Shown piece by piece: positions 49,234 through 60,800 of a DNA stretch of 64,000 nt. Under the pieces are notes generated by a model. It worked only from the letters and a program-made list of their open reading frames with translations, did not search any database and was not told where the DNA came from. The stretch lies in the NCBI RefSeq assembly GCF_933775445.1, contig NC_065875.1, forward strand, positions 26,349,555 to 26,413,554, in the 5' to 3' direction. The number at the start of each line of letters is the position of its first letter. The first letter of the stretch is position 1. This DNA comes from Argentina anserina. Its lineage: Eukaryota > Streptophyta > Magnoliopsida > Rosales > Rosaceae. A program made the translations under genes and the position numbers.

Positions 49234-50293
49234 GGATTCCGAGCTGTATCAAGAAACCCCAAAATTGAATGACCCAGATGACGAATTAAATGACCCGGAT
49301 GAGGAATTGGAGTGAGAACAAGGGTTGGGGTTTGGTCAAGAGAATCAAGATTGAATGAAGATAGGGTTTTTCTGGGGATGAAGAATTGAAGATGAACAAG
49401 GAGCGGGTGAGGTTTAAGACGGCTGTTGACAACGGTAAGTTTGGAATATGCGGAAAGGTTAATTTTTTAAAATTCGAACGTTGCGCCAACGGTCTTATTT
49501 ATTTATTTGATTTCCTTCCATTTTCTCTGTGGTGATGATAATGACGTTCACGGGCTTGGGCCGTCAGCCCGTCACGTAAATATTTTCATCCTATTTATTG
49601 CCTAGGCCTAACTCGTGAATCGTGATGTTTTTCCCTTCAGAAACTGATATCCGTACACGAAAGTGTCGGCAAATGTTTAGCCTCTCAGTGTTCGGAGGAG
49701 AAGAAGGTATGTACTGCATCAAATAGAGAGGGAGATAGAGGTTGTGAAGGGAATTCTATGGGAGAGAACCGGCTATAGATCATCTTGAGCTTTCACCCGA
49801 CCAAAACTGTGAGTCAATATAGCCAGGGATCAAGTCCAAAACTTGGTTAGCCTTTGTGAATCGTTACACTGGTTTATGAGATACAAAACAGTGCACCTAA
49901 AGGATGGCACATTGTTATTTTAAGACAAACATCATGAAGTTCAAGAAGAAAAGGTAATAGGTTCGAGCAAGTTGACAATTAAAGGACAGTAGGGGGAGCA
50001 GACGATCATGGTTGAAGAGAAAAGAGGTTTTGCTCGACCAATTCCTTTGAAACAACATTAAGCTAATTACAGGGATCTCGCAGTATTCCCCGACTCATTT
50101 TATGATTGTTGACGACATACGGGCAAAAATGTCAGGTCATGATCAGTACAGACCAAAAGCTTGAGAAATATTGAAACAATCATCTACTTTTATAAGTTAC
50201 ACTGAAGTTGAAGGCAATCAGAGGCATGCAAAGAAACAAAATCTGATATTCATGATCTAGCTTATACCTAGAACCAGCTGCTCGTAGGTCCTG
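49234..50293. other. Intergenic between the DUF936 and NFD6-like genes
   Basis: Holds the DUF936 promoter and leader (49234-49500) and the 3' flank of the NFD6-like gene. No further gene was recognised. Confidence 0.5.
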
Positions 50294-52022
50294 CTATAGA
50301 GGGGTTGCAAAACCTGCACATAAGCACAATGTACAAGGTGAAAAGCTGAAGGAAACATATAGTGATGATCTCACAAGTCACAATGGTATGGTATAGTCGG
50401 ACATAGTTATATGATTTCTTCAAAGATCATCAATTCTTCTTATAGCAAACCCAAATTCCCAAGGAAGCTCACATATCTTGTTTGAAAGATTACAAGAGCT
50501 TTCATGACAGATAAATGGTGCCTATCAACTTTTAATTCTAATTATAATAACCCCAGATATATCAGTCACTTCCTCTCACTTTCACCCGGAAATCTAACAG
50601 GACCATCAACAGTGCCTCATCACATGAAGCATTCATGCAAAACCTAATGCACCAAAGCAACATTTTTTCAACTGCTAAAGAAGTCTGAAAACATTTAAGG
50701 CCTACAGGAGATGCTTGCGGTGCAAATCTTATCTCTGTAGTCAATTAAGTGTGACACCGTCTCATCATCATTTCATATATAGACGGCTGAGATGCAAGCT
50801 GCCTCTAAGAAAAGAATCCAACCCCATATGCATATCAACCCGTCTACATGAAATAATAGTTGAGTTCTTATTACTTAAGTTAGGTACTTAGTGTTTATAA
50901 CAGTCAGTAGTCTCAAGGCAAGACAATCAACAGAGACAATATAATTGTCATACTTATCTTCCCAGCATATATACAAGTCACACAGGAGATTCTAACTCTT
51001 AACTGCATTATTGTGATATCTGATTTAAAAACCAAAGATAGCCACAGGCTGCTAAAGTACATCCGAGTCAGGCCATTGTACTACAATAAGCAGGAAACAT
51101 CTACAATTTGCATGCACAATGCAACCTTTGGTGACTAGGTGCAGCATATTGATACATCGGTCCAACTAAACTCCTATTCTAAAATAGAACTAATTTGGCA
51201 CTCTGTCCTTGGCATGAGAAAACTGACCAGGTTACCATACATAACACGGTAAGCAACCACTGAGCTTGGTAACAAAGTGAAAGACTCATTTACATGCTTA
51301 TACAAAAACCTAATATATCCATACTATAGACACAACATGCTCTGGATTCTTGATATGATAACTGAAATGCACAGGCCACTAAACAAGCAACTCTATGAAA
51401 GTAAATTCCGACAGATACCTTCTGATAGGCACCCCCAGCTAGTACAGTGCAGGGACAGTAGCGATGTGAACAAGGCCGAAGCGGTAGCACTGTGTAACGG
51501 TATCAATGACTGCGCAGCTGCCAACTCCACAGGTAGCCTACAATTCGCCAAAATTAAGCTTCCTCAAAACAAGAACATAACAAAGATTGACCGAACCAAC
51601 AACACTCCAAACCTAACAAGCTAACTCGTCCAAACATAAGTCTCAAACTACATCATACTGAACTGAGCTCTTGAAATGTACAATTGACAATGAAACAATA
51701 AATAGTTAAATACTAAACTACAGAATCCAATGAAACAAGAGAAGATCAACTCTATAACAATAGGAAGCTACTTTCACAAGTACAAATCATATAAATAGTA
51801 ACATGGATTGAAAAAAAATTGAAAGAGAAAAAGCAGAGGATCCAACCTTGAGAATTTGAGTTTCGGAGTAGCGAATCGAGGAGTGGATGTGGCTTTGGCG
51901 CCGGCGAGTTCAGCGAGCTTAAAGGCTTTGGAGGCGAAGGGTGAAGACGACGACGAGTTGAATATGGTTTTGGCGGAAGCTGAAGAGAATTGTAGGGTTC
52001 GTCTCGCGCAATTAGCCGCCAT
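50294..52022 (-). CDS. NFD6-like small organellar protein
   Basis: Three exons: 51847-52022, 51419-51537 and 50294-50313, giving 104 residues. The N-terminus (MAANCARRTLQFSSASAKTI, rich in Ser, Ala and Arg, poor in acids) is a typical mitochondrial or plastid presequence. The second exon holds the family block RLPVELAAAQSLIPLHSATA and ends SWGCLSEG. The last exon is only 20 nt and adds FATPL and the stop, which matches the usual end of NUCLEAR FUSION DEFECTIVE 6 relatives. A 1.1-kb intron separates it from exon 2. NFD6 is needed for polar nuclear fusion in Arabidopsis; the molecular role is unknown. If the last intron were retained, the protein would gain a different tail. Splice phases agree at both junctions. 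Confidence 0.8.
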
Positions 52023-55000
52023 GGTTTTCCCGAAGCTCTCTAAGTTGAGTCCCTTTGCTCAGCGAAATGAATCGAATTCCCAGACATACGGATTCATTAT
52101 GTGGGCTTGGGCCTCATAGACTCGTTTAGAGAGAACTGGATTTAGTCCTTAGCCCAATGACCAGCTCCACTGACCCTAAGCCCAACAAAATGAGAGTCGA
52201 ACAAAATACATTCTCGCATTACCATGAGAAACCCTATAGAGCACGCTTCATTTATGTACATGTTGGCCATGTTTGGCGTATGGCTGGAACTAGTGATTAA
52301 TATGGGGGATAAATTGTTTAGGAGAACATAAGATATGCCCCTTCAATAGCCTATATTATAGGGCAAAAGCTATTGATATGATCATAAAAGAGTAAAATCA
52401 TTTAAGAGACATGGACATCACGTACGCAATGTCATCATTAATATTAAGTCAACATCTAATGAGAGCATAGCCACTATCTCTAAGCTTTGGATATAGATGA
52501 TAAGTCTTTGTTTATTTTGTTATCTTTGAATTTTTGGTACTTTTTAGTTTTTAGTGCTTTTTAACTTAAATTTTTTTTTTGAGGAAGTGTTGTTACTCCT
52601 TGAACTTATTTATCTTGTCTTAGTTTTTAGCTCGCCGTTTTAATATTATTTATTTACCCAAACTGTATTTTTTATTTTCCGGTAAATCGAAAAATACACA
52701 GTTACACACATAGCAGTAGACTTAGAAACTACGGTGTAAAATATCAGCAAATAAATATCAGAAAAATTTATAAACCAGCTAGATATGGAGTCAGTTGCCA
52801 CATCACTCTAGACATCATCACAACATCAAGGACAGCAAGAGTTATGAGGTAGTGCCGTTGTATTTAATCCTCTGAGTTCTTCAATCTGGTACAATTCATA
52901 GACAAAACAACCAGATCGAACAGAGAGCCCGGGTTTTACTCTAGACCTAGTTTTTTGATGAATACTCTAGACCTAGTTACCATTCACTTCATTCGCATCT
53001 GTTTTTTTTCACCCCATTTAATTGGATTATTGTCTTTTACTCCCAACTTCCCAGGTTTTCCGTTCAGCCATGTCATTGCTCTGTCTAGGGTTTAATTCCG
53101 GTCTACCGGCCTCAACAAACCAAACAGACTAATATAAAGTGGCCAGCTTCCAATCTTCACCGTATCTTCGATCTTATGAGAAATTGGTAAGGCTTATGAT
53201 GTGCTCAGAAAGCAAATGCAGGGAAACCCTAACGATATCGATATATATACCAACCTCAGAAACATGCAGTTAGTTCTATCTATCCATGGCTACCGACTTT
53301 AATGCGAGTGATGGTCTTAGCTTTGCCTTATCTCGGCCTCAATCTCAGTAGCTCATATCTGAATACTAAAGTGGTTGAAATTGTTGAATCCCAACCATAT
53401 TTGATGTTCCATTAGAGATTAGATCCCCAACTTCTCTACAATCCCTGTTCTTGGCTCCATAAAACAGAGTGCTCTTACAAACATAGTTAAGGAACAATCA
53501 ATGGTGAGGACTGAAGAGTGAAGACTCGACACCAATTATTTGAACCCCATTTCAAAGCTCATGATTATGCAATAGCTATGGTTAGTTGGGATGTTAATGC
53601 CATAGCAGTTTGCAGTTTTGGCAGTTCAAAAACTCTGCGTTTTTACTTACTAATGCATCTATAAAAATCAATGTACTATCATCCATTCATCCTTCCTTAT
53701 ATTCCAACCACAACATGAACGATGGACTTGGAGATTTGGTATTGTGCCGAGGACAATAAGCTAGGCATGGAGAAGGGTATGGTCGTCCATGCCTAGAAAT
53801 CCAGAATTGTAAATCTGTACAAAGCTTAAAGCTCTAGAGCCATGCATTGTGCATGTGTAGCTAGTTAGCTAGCTCGATCAGGTGTAAGAACAAAGCCAAC
53901 TCTGGTGAAATTGGTGAAGAAGTACATGGGTTGGTTGAAATTTACTTCGGGTATTTTTGAATGCATGCATGAGAAATAGTAAATTTAGTGGGTGAGATGA
54001 AATATGAAATGACAGTACGTTCCATGCATTAATAATCCTGAAGGAGGGTACTGCAATTTTGTTTTGAAAACTTGAATGAAAATGTCCTCGACCTGGAAAT
54101 AATGAATTGAGAGGTTTCCGAGTGGACTACTGTACTAGGAAATAGGAATATCATCATTGCCAAAGGAAAGCTCATGCTCAATGCAATCAGTGAAAGCCAG
54201 CCAATCTCATTTCTCTTCTTCCGGATAATGTGAATTCGTTAAAGGGTTGAAAATGCATCCTTGTGATTAATTGTCCGATCTATAGATTATATCGACTCGT
54301 CCCGCGTATTAAATTGTATGCCGATCATAATGTTAAAATAATCTTTGTATTATACTTCGGACTATGATAAGTTATTTTCAAATTATGATCAATGGATCAG
54401 TTACACTTTCGCTTTCTGGGATAGCTGTTGAGTATCAAGGCCGACATTATGAAACCAGCATTCAAACATGATTTCAAGTGGGATGAACTTAAATGGTTTA
54501 AAAACACAAAGGTTGATCTCATAAAATATACTATAGGGAATATTTGGCTATGCTCTCGTAGTCTCGTTTGGTTTAGATACCACTTCAATCTCCTCATTTC
54601 TTTATTATTGCATACGTAACTATACTAACCTCATTAATTGTTCAAAATATTTGCATAATTTAATCGGACAATGTATAAAACAATATATGAAATCATCCCC
54701 TACCAAAAGCTCAAATAGAACCTTTTAAAAACAGATGCATACAATCACATACACTCACACTCTGCTCACGAGTTGTGTATGGAATGCACCTTCCCAAGTT
54801 GATACCATCATTTTCCCCATATCGATCAAACTCTTCCAGGCCGGTTCCTTCACTTGGGTTTCAAGCATACCACCAATTCCAATAGCAAAAATTAATTAAA
54901 ACTCACGATGAAGGAAAATATGTGTGGCATTGTTTACTGATGGATGAAGAAACTCACCCCGCGATTTATAAGGTGAACTGCTAACTTGCATGATTAGATG

Positions 55001-55786
55001 TATTCCAACATGGCACAGCCGACCGATAACTCGCATTCCCAAACTCCAAACTTTGCTGCACACTTCATCACTTGATAATCAACTGGCTAAAATGTGCTGA
55101 GACATTTCGTAGCAGACCATTTTGCTCGGATTTACTATAGGAGGATTAAGAGGTCTCACATTCATGATAACTTTCAATCTATTTTGATCAGATCCAAAAT
55201 AATCTACGTGGGTTCTACTATAAAGCCAAAATTTTGGCCACAGATTGTGTGAAACCGTATAGTACAGTCTAGAATTGTGGACTCTCTTCCGATAAACAAA
55301 AGAAAGAAGAGCAGTGAGCTTCAACAACAGCTGTCCCTCATGGGTCATCTCCTTTCTCATTCCCACACATTTTCCAGCAACAACAAACCGTGTGGCCATT
55401 TGGACCACCTCATCCTGTATTTACGTATATATTATATATGTACATATACCATTTCACTAAACACATACTAATATAATTTTTGAACAAGACACTAATCAAG
55501 CAATCATTCACATTTGCAACATATAAACTATAATAGCATTATCAAACCCCATTGGCTTCATTAATCTGGCTTCCAATTATTGAGGAAGCAGCATAAACAT
55601 TACCCGAAGATAATATGTAGAATAATTAAGACATGTTCCAAAATGTAAAAGAAAAAAAAAAGACCATTACTTCATAATACAGTTATAAATAGCCTAACTC
55701 GAACCAGTAGCTAACACTTCTTAACCAGTGGCTCGAGCCCAAATTACTTACCCAAATGCTATGACTTACTCGTACTTTCACCCTCT
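52023..55786. other. Intergenic, no gene seen
   Basis: About 3.8 kb between the NFD6-like 5' end and the BURP gene 3' end. AT-rich. A 109-codon frame near 55079-55408 on the minus strand has no recognisable feature and is probably chance. Confidence 0.5.
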
Positions 55787-57830
55787 TCAGTCAGCAATAG
55801 TCCAAGTCAAGTCATTCTCAAATATCCAATGGCACACCTCGATCCGACCCGGACCCGATCCAAGAGCCGCAAAGGATCCATGGGTAGGGCTCCAAGCAGA
55901 CGTGTCCAAGTGACAGATGGCAACACCATGGTTGATCTTGGCCTTCGTAGTCGGGTCTAGAAGATCCGCTTCGTAAACCCGGACTTTAGGAACCGAGTGG
56001 CAGTAGTAGAGGAGGTAAGGAAACAAGCTCTGGTGGCAAGACACGGACTGCGTGACTTTCCCGCCGTTGATCCCCTTCACTGATCCAACCACCACATCTC
56101 CTTTCGCACCATTGACGCTTTCAGTGGTGCGAACAACGACGTTTCGGCCGAGAACGGACGTCGCGAAATCGATCATGTCCTCGGCCGAGCCGACGCACCT
56201 CTTGGTCTCGCCCATGCTCGGCGCCCGCTCGCACTCCTGCAGGGCGTCGGTGATGATCTTCTCCATGGTGGAGTTGTCCTCGGCGTGGAAGATCCTCTTG
56301 AGGTCGGTGACCTTGGAGGTGGCAAATGGTAATTTGGAGGAGATTGTCCGGGGCAGAAACGACCTTTCGGGCATTTTATCTTTAATGTCGGGGAATGGCA
56401 TCACAGTTCCTTTCTTCAGCATAGACTCCCTGAAGAATTTGCCCGGCTCCACCCATTTTTTGGCCAAACTGCCACTGCTCGCGGCCAATTTCGAGGCCAA
56501 ATTGGTCTTTTCATCCGCAGCGTATTCCGTGAACTTGGCTGCATTTTTGTCCTTGTAATCCTTGAAAGTGTTGTTGACGCCGTAGATCTTGAACCCGAAC
56601 GACCCGCCCTTCGCGCCTTTACCGTACCCGGTGAAGGACTCCGTCCCGTTGTTGACGCTTTTCCCGTAATTGACGAAATTGACCTTCTCGGTGTTGGAGT
56701 TCTTGCCGTACGACTGGAACGAGCTCTCTCCGACATTGGCCCCGTCTCTGTAGTTGGAGAATTTCTCCGACCCGGCATTGACGCCGTCGCCGTAGCTCTT
56801 GAACCGCTCGGTCGGGTTGTTCTCGTCGTTGCCGTAGTTGGTGAACGTGTCGTTGGCTCCGTTGCCGGACTCGCTGTACCCGGTGAAGTCCGACGCGGCG
56901 ACATTGGAGCTGGTGCCGTACCCGGTGAACTCGTTCGGGGCGCCATTGCCGTTCTTGGAGTAGCTCGTGAACTTCTGCTGGCCGGCGTTGCCGATATTGC
57001 TGTAGGCGGTGAAGGACTGGGCCCGGCCGTTGGAGTCGTCGGAGTAGGAGGTGAATCGGAGGTTGGGGACATTGGATTTCTCTGCGTAGTTCTTGAAGTC
57101 GCCGCTGCCGGAGGTGGCGCCGGCGGCGTAGGAGCTGAAGCTCTGGTCGATGACGTTGCCTTCGGTGGCGTAGTTGTTGAACTTGTCCTTGTGGTCCACC
57201 GAGTCGCGGCTGTAGCGGCGGAAAGAGTCCACCGGAATATTCTCCCCGAGGGAGTAGTTCTTGAAGCTGTCGGCGCCGGCGAGCCGATCCGTGCCGTAGT
57301 TGCTGAAATTGCGGGCCGAGTAACCCGTAAAACTCGCGTCCTTGGCGTGCTTCTCAAGGCTCTGCCCCAAATCGGGGAAGCAGAGGAGTTTTGCGGAGGA
57401 GCAAAACTCGGGGAGCTTGGTGTGGAGGGCATTTTGGGAAGCGAGTTTGGCGAAGTTAGCGGACTGGGCTGCGGTTAATGGGGAGGCCTTGGAGAGCAGG
57501 AAGGAGGGTCCAATGGCGTCGTTTCGGACCTCCTTGTTCCAGTAACGGGTGAGATAGCCTTTGGGGGAGAACGGGTTCTCGTGGACGGCGGCGGCGGCGA
57601 CCTGCATTGGGGGAATGGTGAGGGCGATGAAGACCCAGAAACAGGAATGGCACCATAATAAAAAAAACATGGAGTTGAAGAGAAACAGAAGGCAGAGAAA
57701 ATAGTATTATCTGGGTAAGAGAGGAATTTAGACGGCTTACATTGAGAGAGAACAGGATAAAGAAGAACAGAGAGAGAAGAGGAGTCACGAGGGTGAGTTC
57801 TCTGTGCTGCTGCTGCTGCTGCTGCTGCAT
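55787..57830 (-). CDS. BURP-domain polygalacturonase-1 beta-subunit-like protein
   Basis: Two exons, 57741-57830 and 55787-57601, give 634 residues. Exon 1 encodes MQQQQQQQHRELTLVTPLLS and a hydrophobic signal peptide; exon 2 continues VAAAAVHENPFSPKGYLTRY. A long middle region carries more than twenty FxxY units of the form F-x-x-Y-x(8-10) (for example FTGYGTSSN, FKSYGDGVN), the hallmark of the PG1-beta/AroGP subclass. The C-terminal BURP domain keeps its CH pairs: SCHQSLFPYLLYYCH, then AICHLD and EVCHWIF. In tomato the beta subunit binds polygalacturonase 2 in the wall and limits pectin solubilisation. Predicted site is the apoplast. An ATG within the intron (57670) also opens the frame but would give a poorer fit to the family. 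Confidence 0.94.
57804..57830. repeat. (CTG)n/(CAG)n repeat in the BURP gene start
   Basis: Seven CAG codons follow the ATG on the minus strand and encode a poly-Gln run at the extreme N-terminus, ahead of the signal peptide. Likely variable in length between alleles. Confidence 0.85.
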
Positions 57831-60800
57831 TTTTGTTGGGGGTTTATGTTTTTGCTATTTACGTATTTGAGAGAAACCTTGAGAATGTTGGTGGCTTTGT
57901 TGGGTTTTCGGCTGGTATTTATATTGGTGTGGAAGTGGGTGAGGATTTTTGAAAACGGGTTTGGGCTTTGTAGAAGGTTATGTACAACTTCAGAGCATTT
58001 CCCTGATGAACAAGTTTTGCCAAACTGGCAAATCAGCTCACTCTCTTAAATGAAACTAGGATTTTACAGTGCAGACATTAATGTATGGTAAAAGTTTTAG
58101 GCTAATTTAATGACATCAAGATTTTATTACTAGAAAATAGCTGGATTCTTGACTGAAATCGTATCATTAGATTCAGTTCAAAGATTTAATAAAAGATCAT
58201 ATATGAAATCCATGCAATAAATAAAAGGTTACAATTTACTAGGAAAGTGAATACATCGTGCTTAGCTGTGATCATCTATAATCTTCCATTGGGGCAGTCG
58301 GATAAACATTCCAAAAATTTGTCATATGAACAACGCGTTTTAAGAATCACAAAAACACTTTTGTCTAAATCCCAAAAATACAAGAGCTATGAGGCACAAA
58401 TTTTGGACCCCTCCACATTTTGATTTAAGAATAATTCGTCGGCATATTTAACACTCTAAAATGCCAAAAAATCATCTCACAATTTTAAAATAGTCCAGGT
58501 ATGCTAATCGTACGGGGAACGGACGCCGTAAAGATACTCCTAATAGTGATACCGGTGCTTAATAGCTGATCAGGTGATCAGCACTAATCATGTTTTGGAA
58601 TTTCATGCTTTCTAATTTGCTCAATTAGGGATGCCACGTAATGATGTAGGATGAGTCCAAACTCCAAAGGCTGCAAAGTGAGAAGTGAGAACTACATATT
58701 GACTTGGAGGTGACTGAGGGGGTGGCACTGAAGGCAAGAAACCGTGTTAAGTGTGTACGTGGCGGGTGGGGAATGGAGGAGGGTCGCTGTTAAAAACGAG
58801 ATCTTTGACGCGTTTTAGCCTGTAATGTTTTTTGTAGTGTAATCGGAGGATTCTCTTTTCGTGAACCCTCTTTCCGACACGAGGTATTATTTGAATGATT
58901 TAACCTGGACAGTGACAAAAGCTCGTGATAATGGTACTTTTCGTATTTCTAACGTTAACCCGAGGCTAGTTTTGGTATTCAGAATCGGCTTAACTCTCGT
59001 AATGCTTGATTAACTGAAAGCATGCAAATGGTGATGAGTTTACGCACGTACGACGCACCTAAGTTTATTGGTCAAGTATTTCTTGTTTGGTCCGAAAATT
59101 TGAGGTTGGAAGACCTTCCATTATAGGAAAGGAAAATTCACCCTGACGTTTTGGGGTATTACTAAATGGAGTCAAACTCTTGATGTTAAGATGCCTACAA
59201 ATTTCATCTTCTAATTTCTAAACAAATGATGAACGGTGGATGCATGTGTTTTATTTCAAACGTAGATCACTAAGAATGATGGTATAATGATTAAGGAATA
59301 GTTCTAATACAACATTGTACCATGAAAGTTTAAAAGATTAGTACAACGAAGAGAACGCCTAATTTTTTTGTGTCACCTTCATCTAGCAATCTTCATCTAG
59401 CAATTACACCTATACAGTAATGTGCATATATTTCAAAGATTTTTTTTCCTAACACAAATAGAAAGAATACAACATGACCGAACACATAATTAAAGAATTA
59501 TTGTATGATTTGCTCAGTCAAGCTCCCAAACGAGGAAGGCTGATCGATCTGGACCTACTGTCCCTAAGATTTTCTATAATCTGATTATGATACTGATCGA
59601 TAAGATTGATCACCATGGAGTTATATCGATCATCGACTAATTAATTTATGCATGCGATTAAATCATCTGCTTTCATTTATCCATGTCAATTTCATTTTTA
59701 ATTAGCTATTTTGTACATTACAATCATATAAATCTGACTGATGGAAAAGAAACTAATCAAGGAAGAAGCGGGTGGTCTATTTAAGCAAGAAACTAATTGT
59801 CTCAAAATAAAAGCACGAAAAGTAATATTGCAAAGGGCAGGGCGAAGTTGTATCCATGATTGGTATTTCTCTAGTACAACATCAACGTGATATGTTTGGT
59901 CTTTTCAGATGTTAAGTAACTTATACATTACATCTATCCATTCATAATGCATTCAAGCACGAGCACGTCCTTCACCGCAGGTTTGTGGGCGCAGCGAAGC
60001 CGGAGGGCGGCGGAGGTGAACGCGACCGATGGAAGATGGTGTCGTCCGCCGCGAGAGTAGTGGCAGATGTTGAACTTTCCTAGCTCCTTTCATAAAATGA
60101 GAACGGACAAAGAATGTAGATCAAAGAGTAACCTGGACGAATTTCCCAAAACTGCGACAGTTCACTCTAAAAAAAAAATGAATCACTAAATTATAAGCTA
60201 GTTTATTGTTTACGCTAATTATCAACATAATCATAATATCATGAACTAGAAAAACAACAAAGACAAATTAAAGATCTTCATTTTCCAGAACTGTTTTCTT
60301 CTCATTATAAATTTATAATACATCTTTAGCTGTAGTCAACCTAACTTTAACTTTTACGAAGGTTTCACGATGACCAGGACCAAATTCCATATAAGGAGTG
60401 CTGCTGTTCTCAGACGTACACCCTTATTTAGCTCAACCTAAATGGTAGCAAGTATAGTTGGCACAACATCCATCACTGATTTTCTACCTGCAGTTAATAA
60501 TTTCATGACCTACTCTCCTACTTTCTGGTCAATCTAGTTTAAAGCCAGCAGACAAAAATCCTGTGTTTTACTCTGTTAGTCATCTTTCTCTTTTTAGCTC
60601 AGATTATGCAGTTTATATTAGACTGGCTCAATACATTGGTAAAGAAGCTAAATTTGATCCCAAATTGCGATTTTAGAAGTTGGTATATATATACTGTATG
60701 TATCATTGATGTACTGATACAATATTTATGTCTCTAAACTTTTCTGAATAAGGGTCCTATATATTTCTTTACAGCTATACACTTGTTCTGTAATTCTTCC

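Noticed and set aside
55079..55408. 109-codon minus-strand frame between NFD6-like and BURP genes
   Set aside because: No recognisable motif, and no exon neighbours with matching phases.
56416..57432. 338-codon frame inside the BURP gene
   Set aside because: Low-complexity Thr/Pro/Ser shadow of the repeated FxxY units in another frame.
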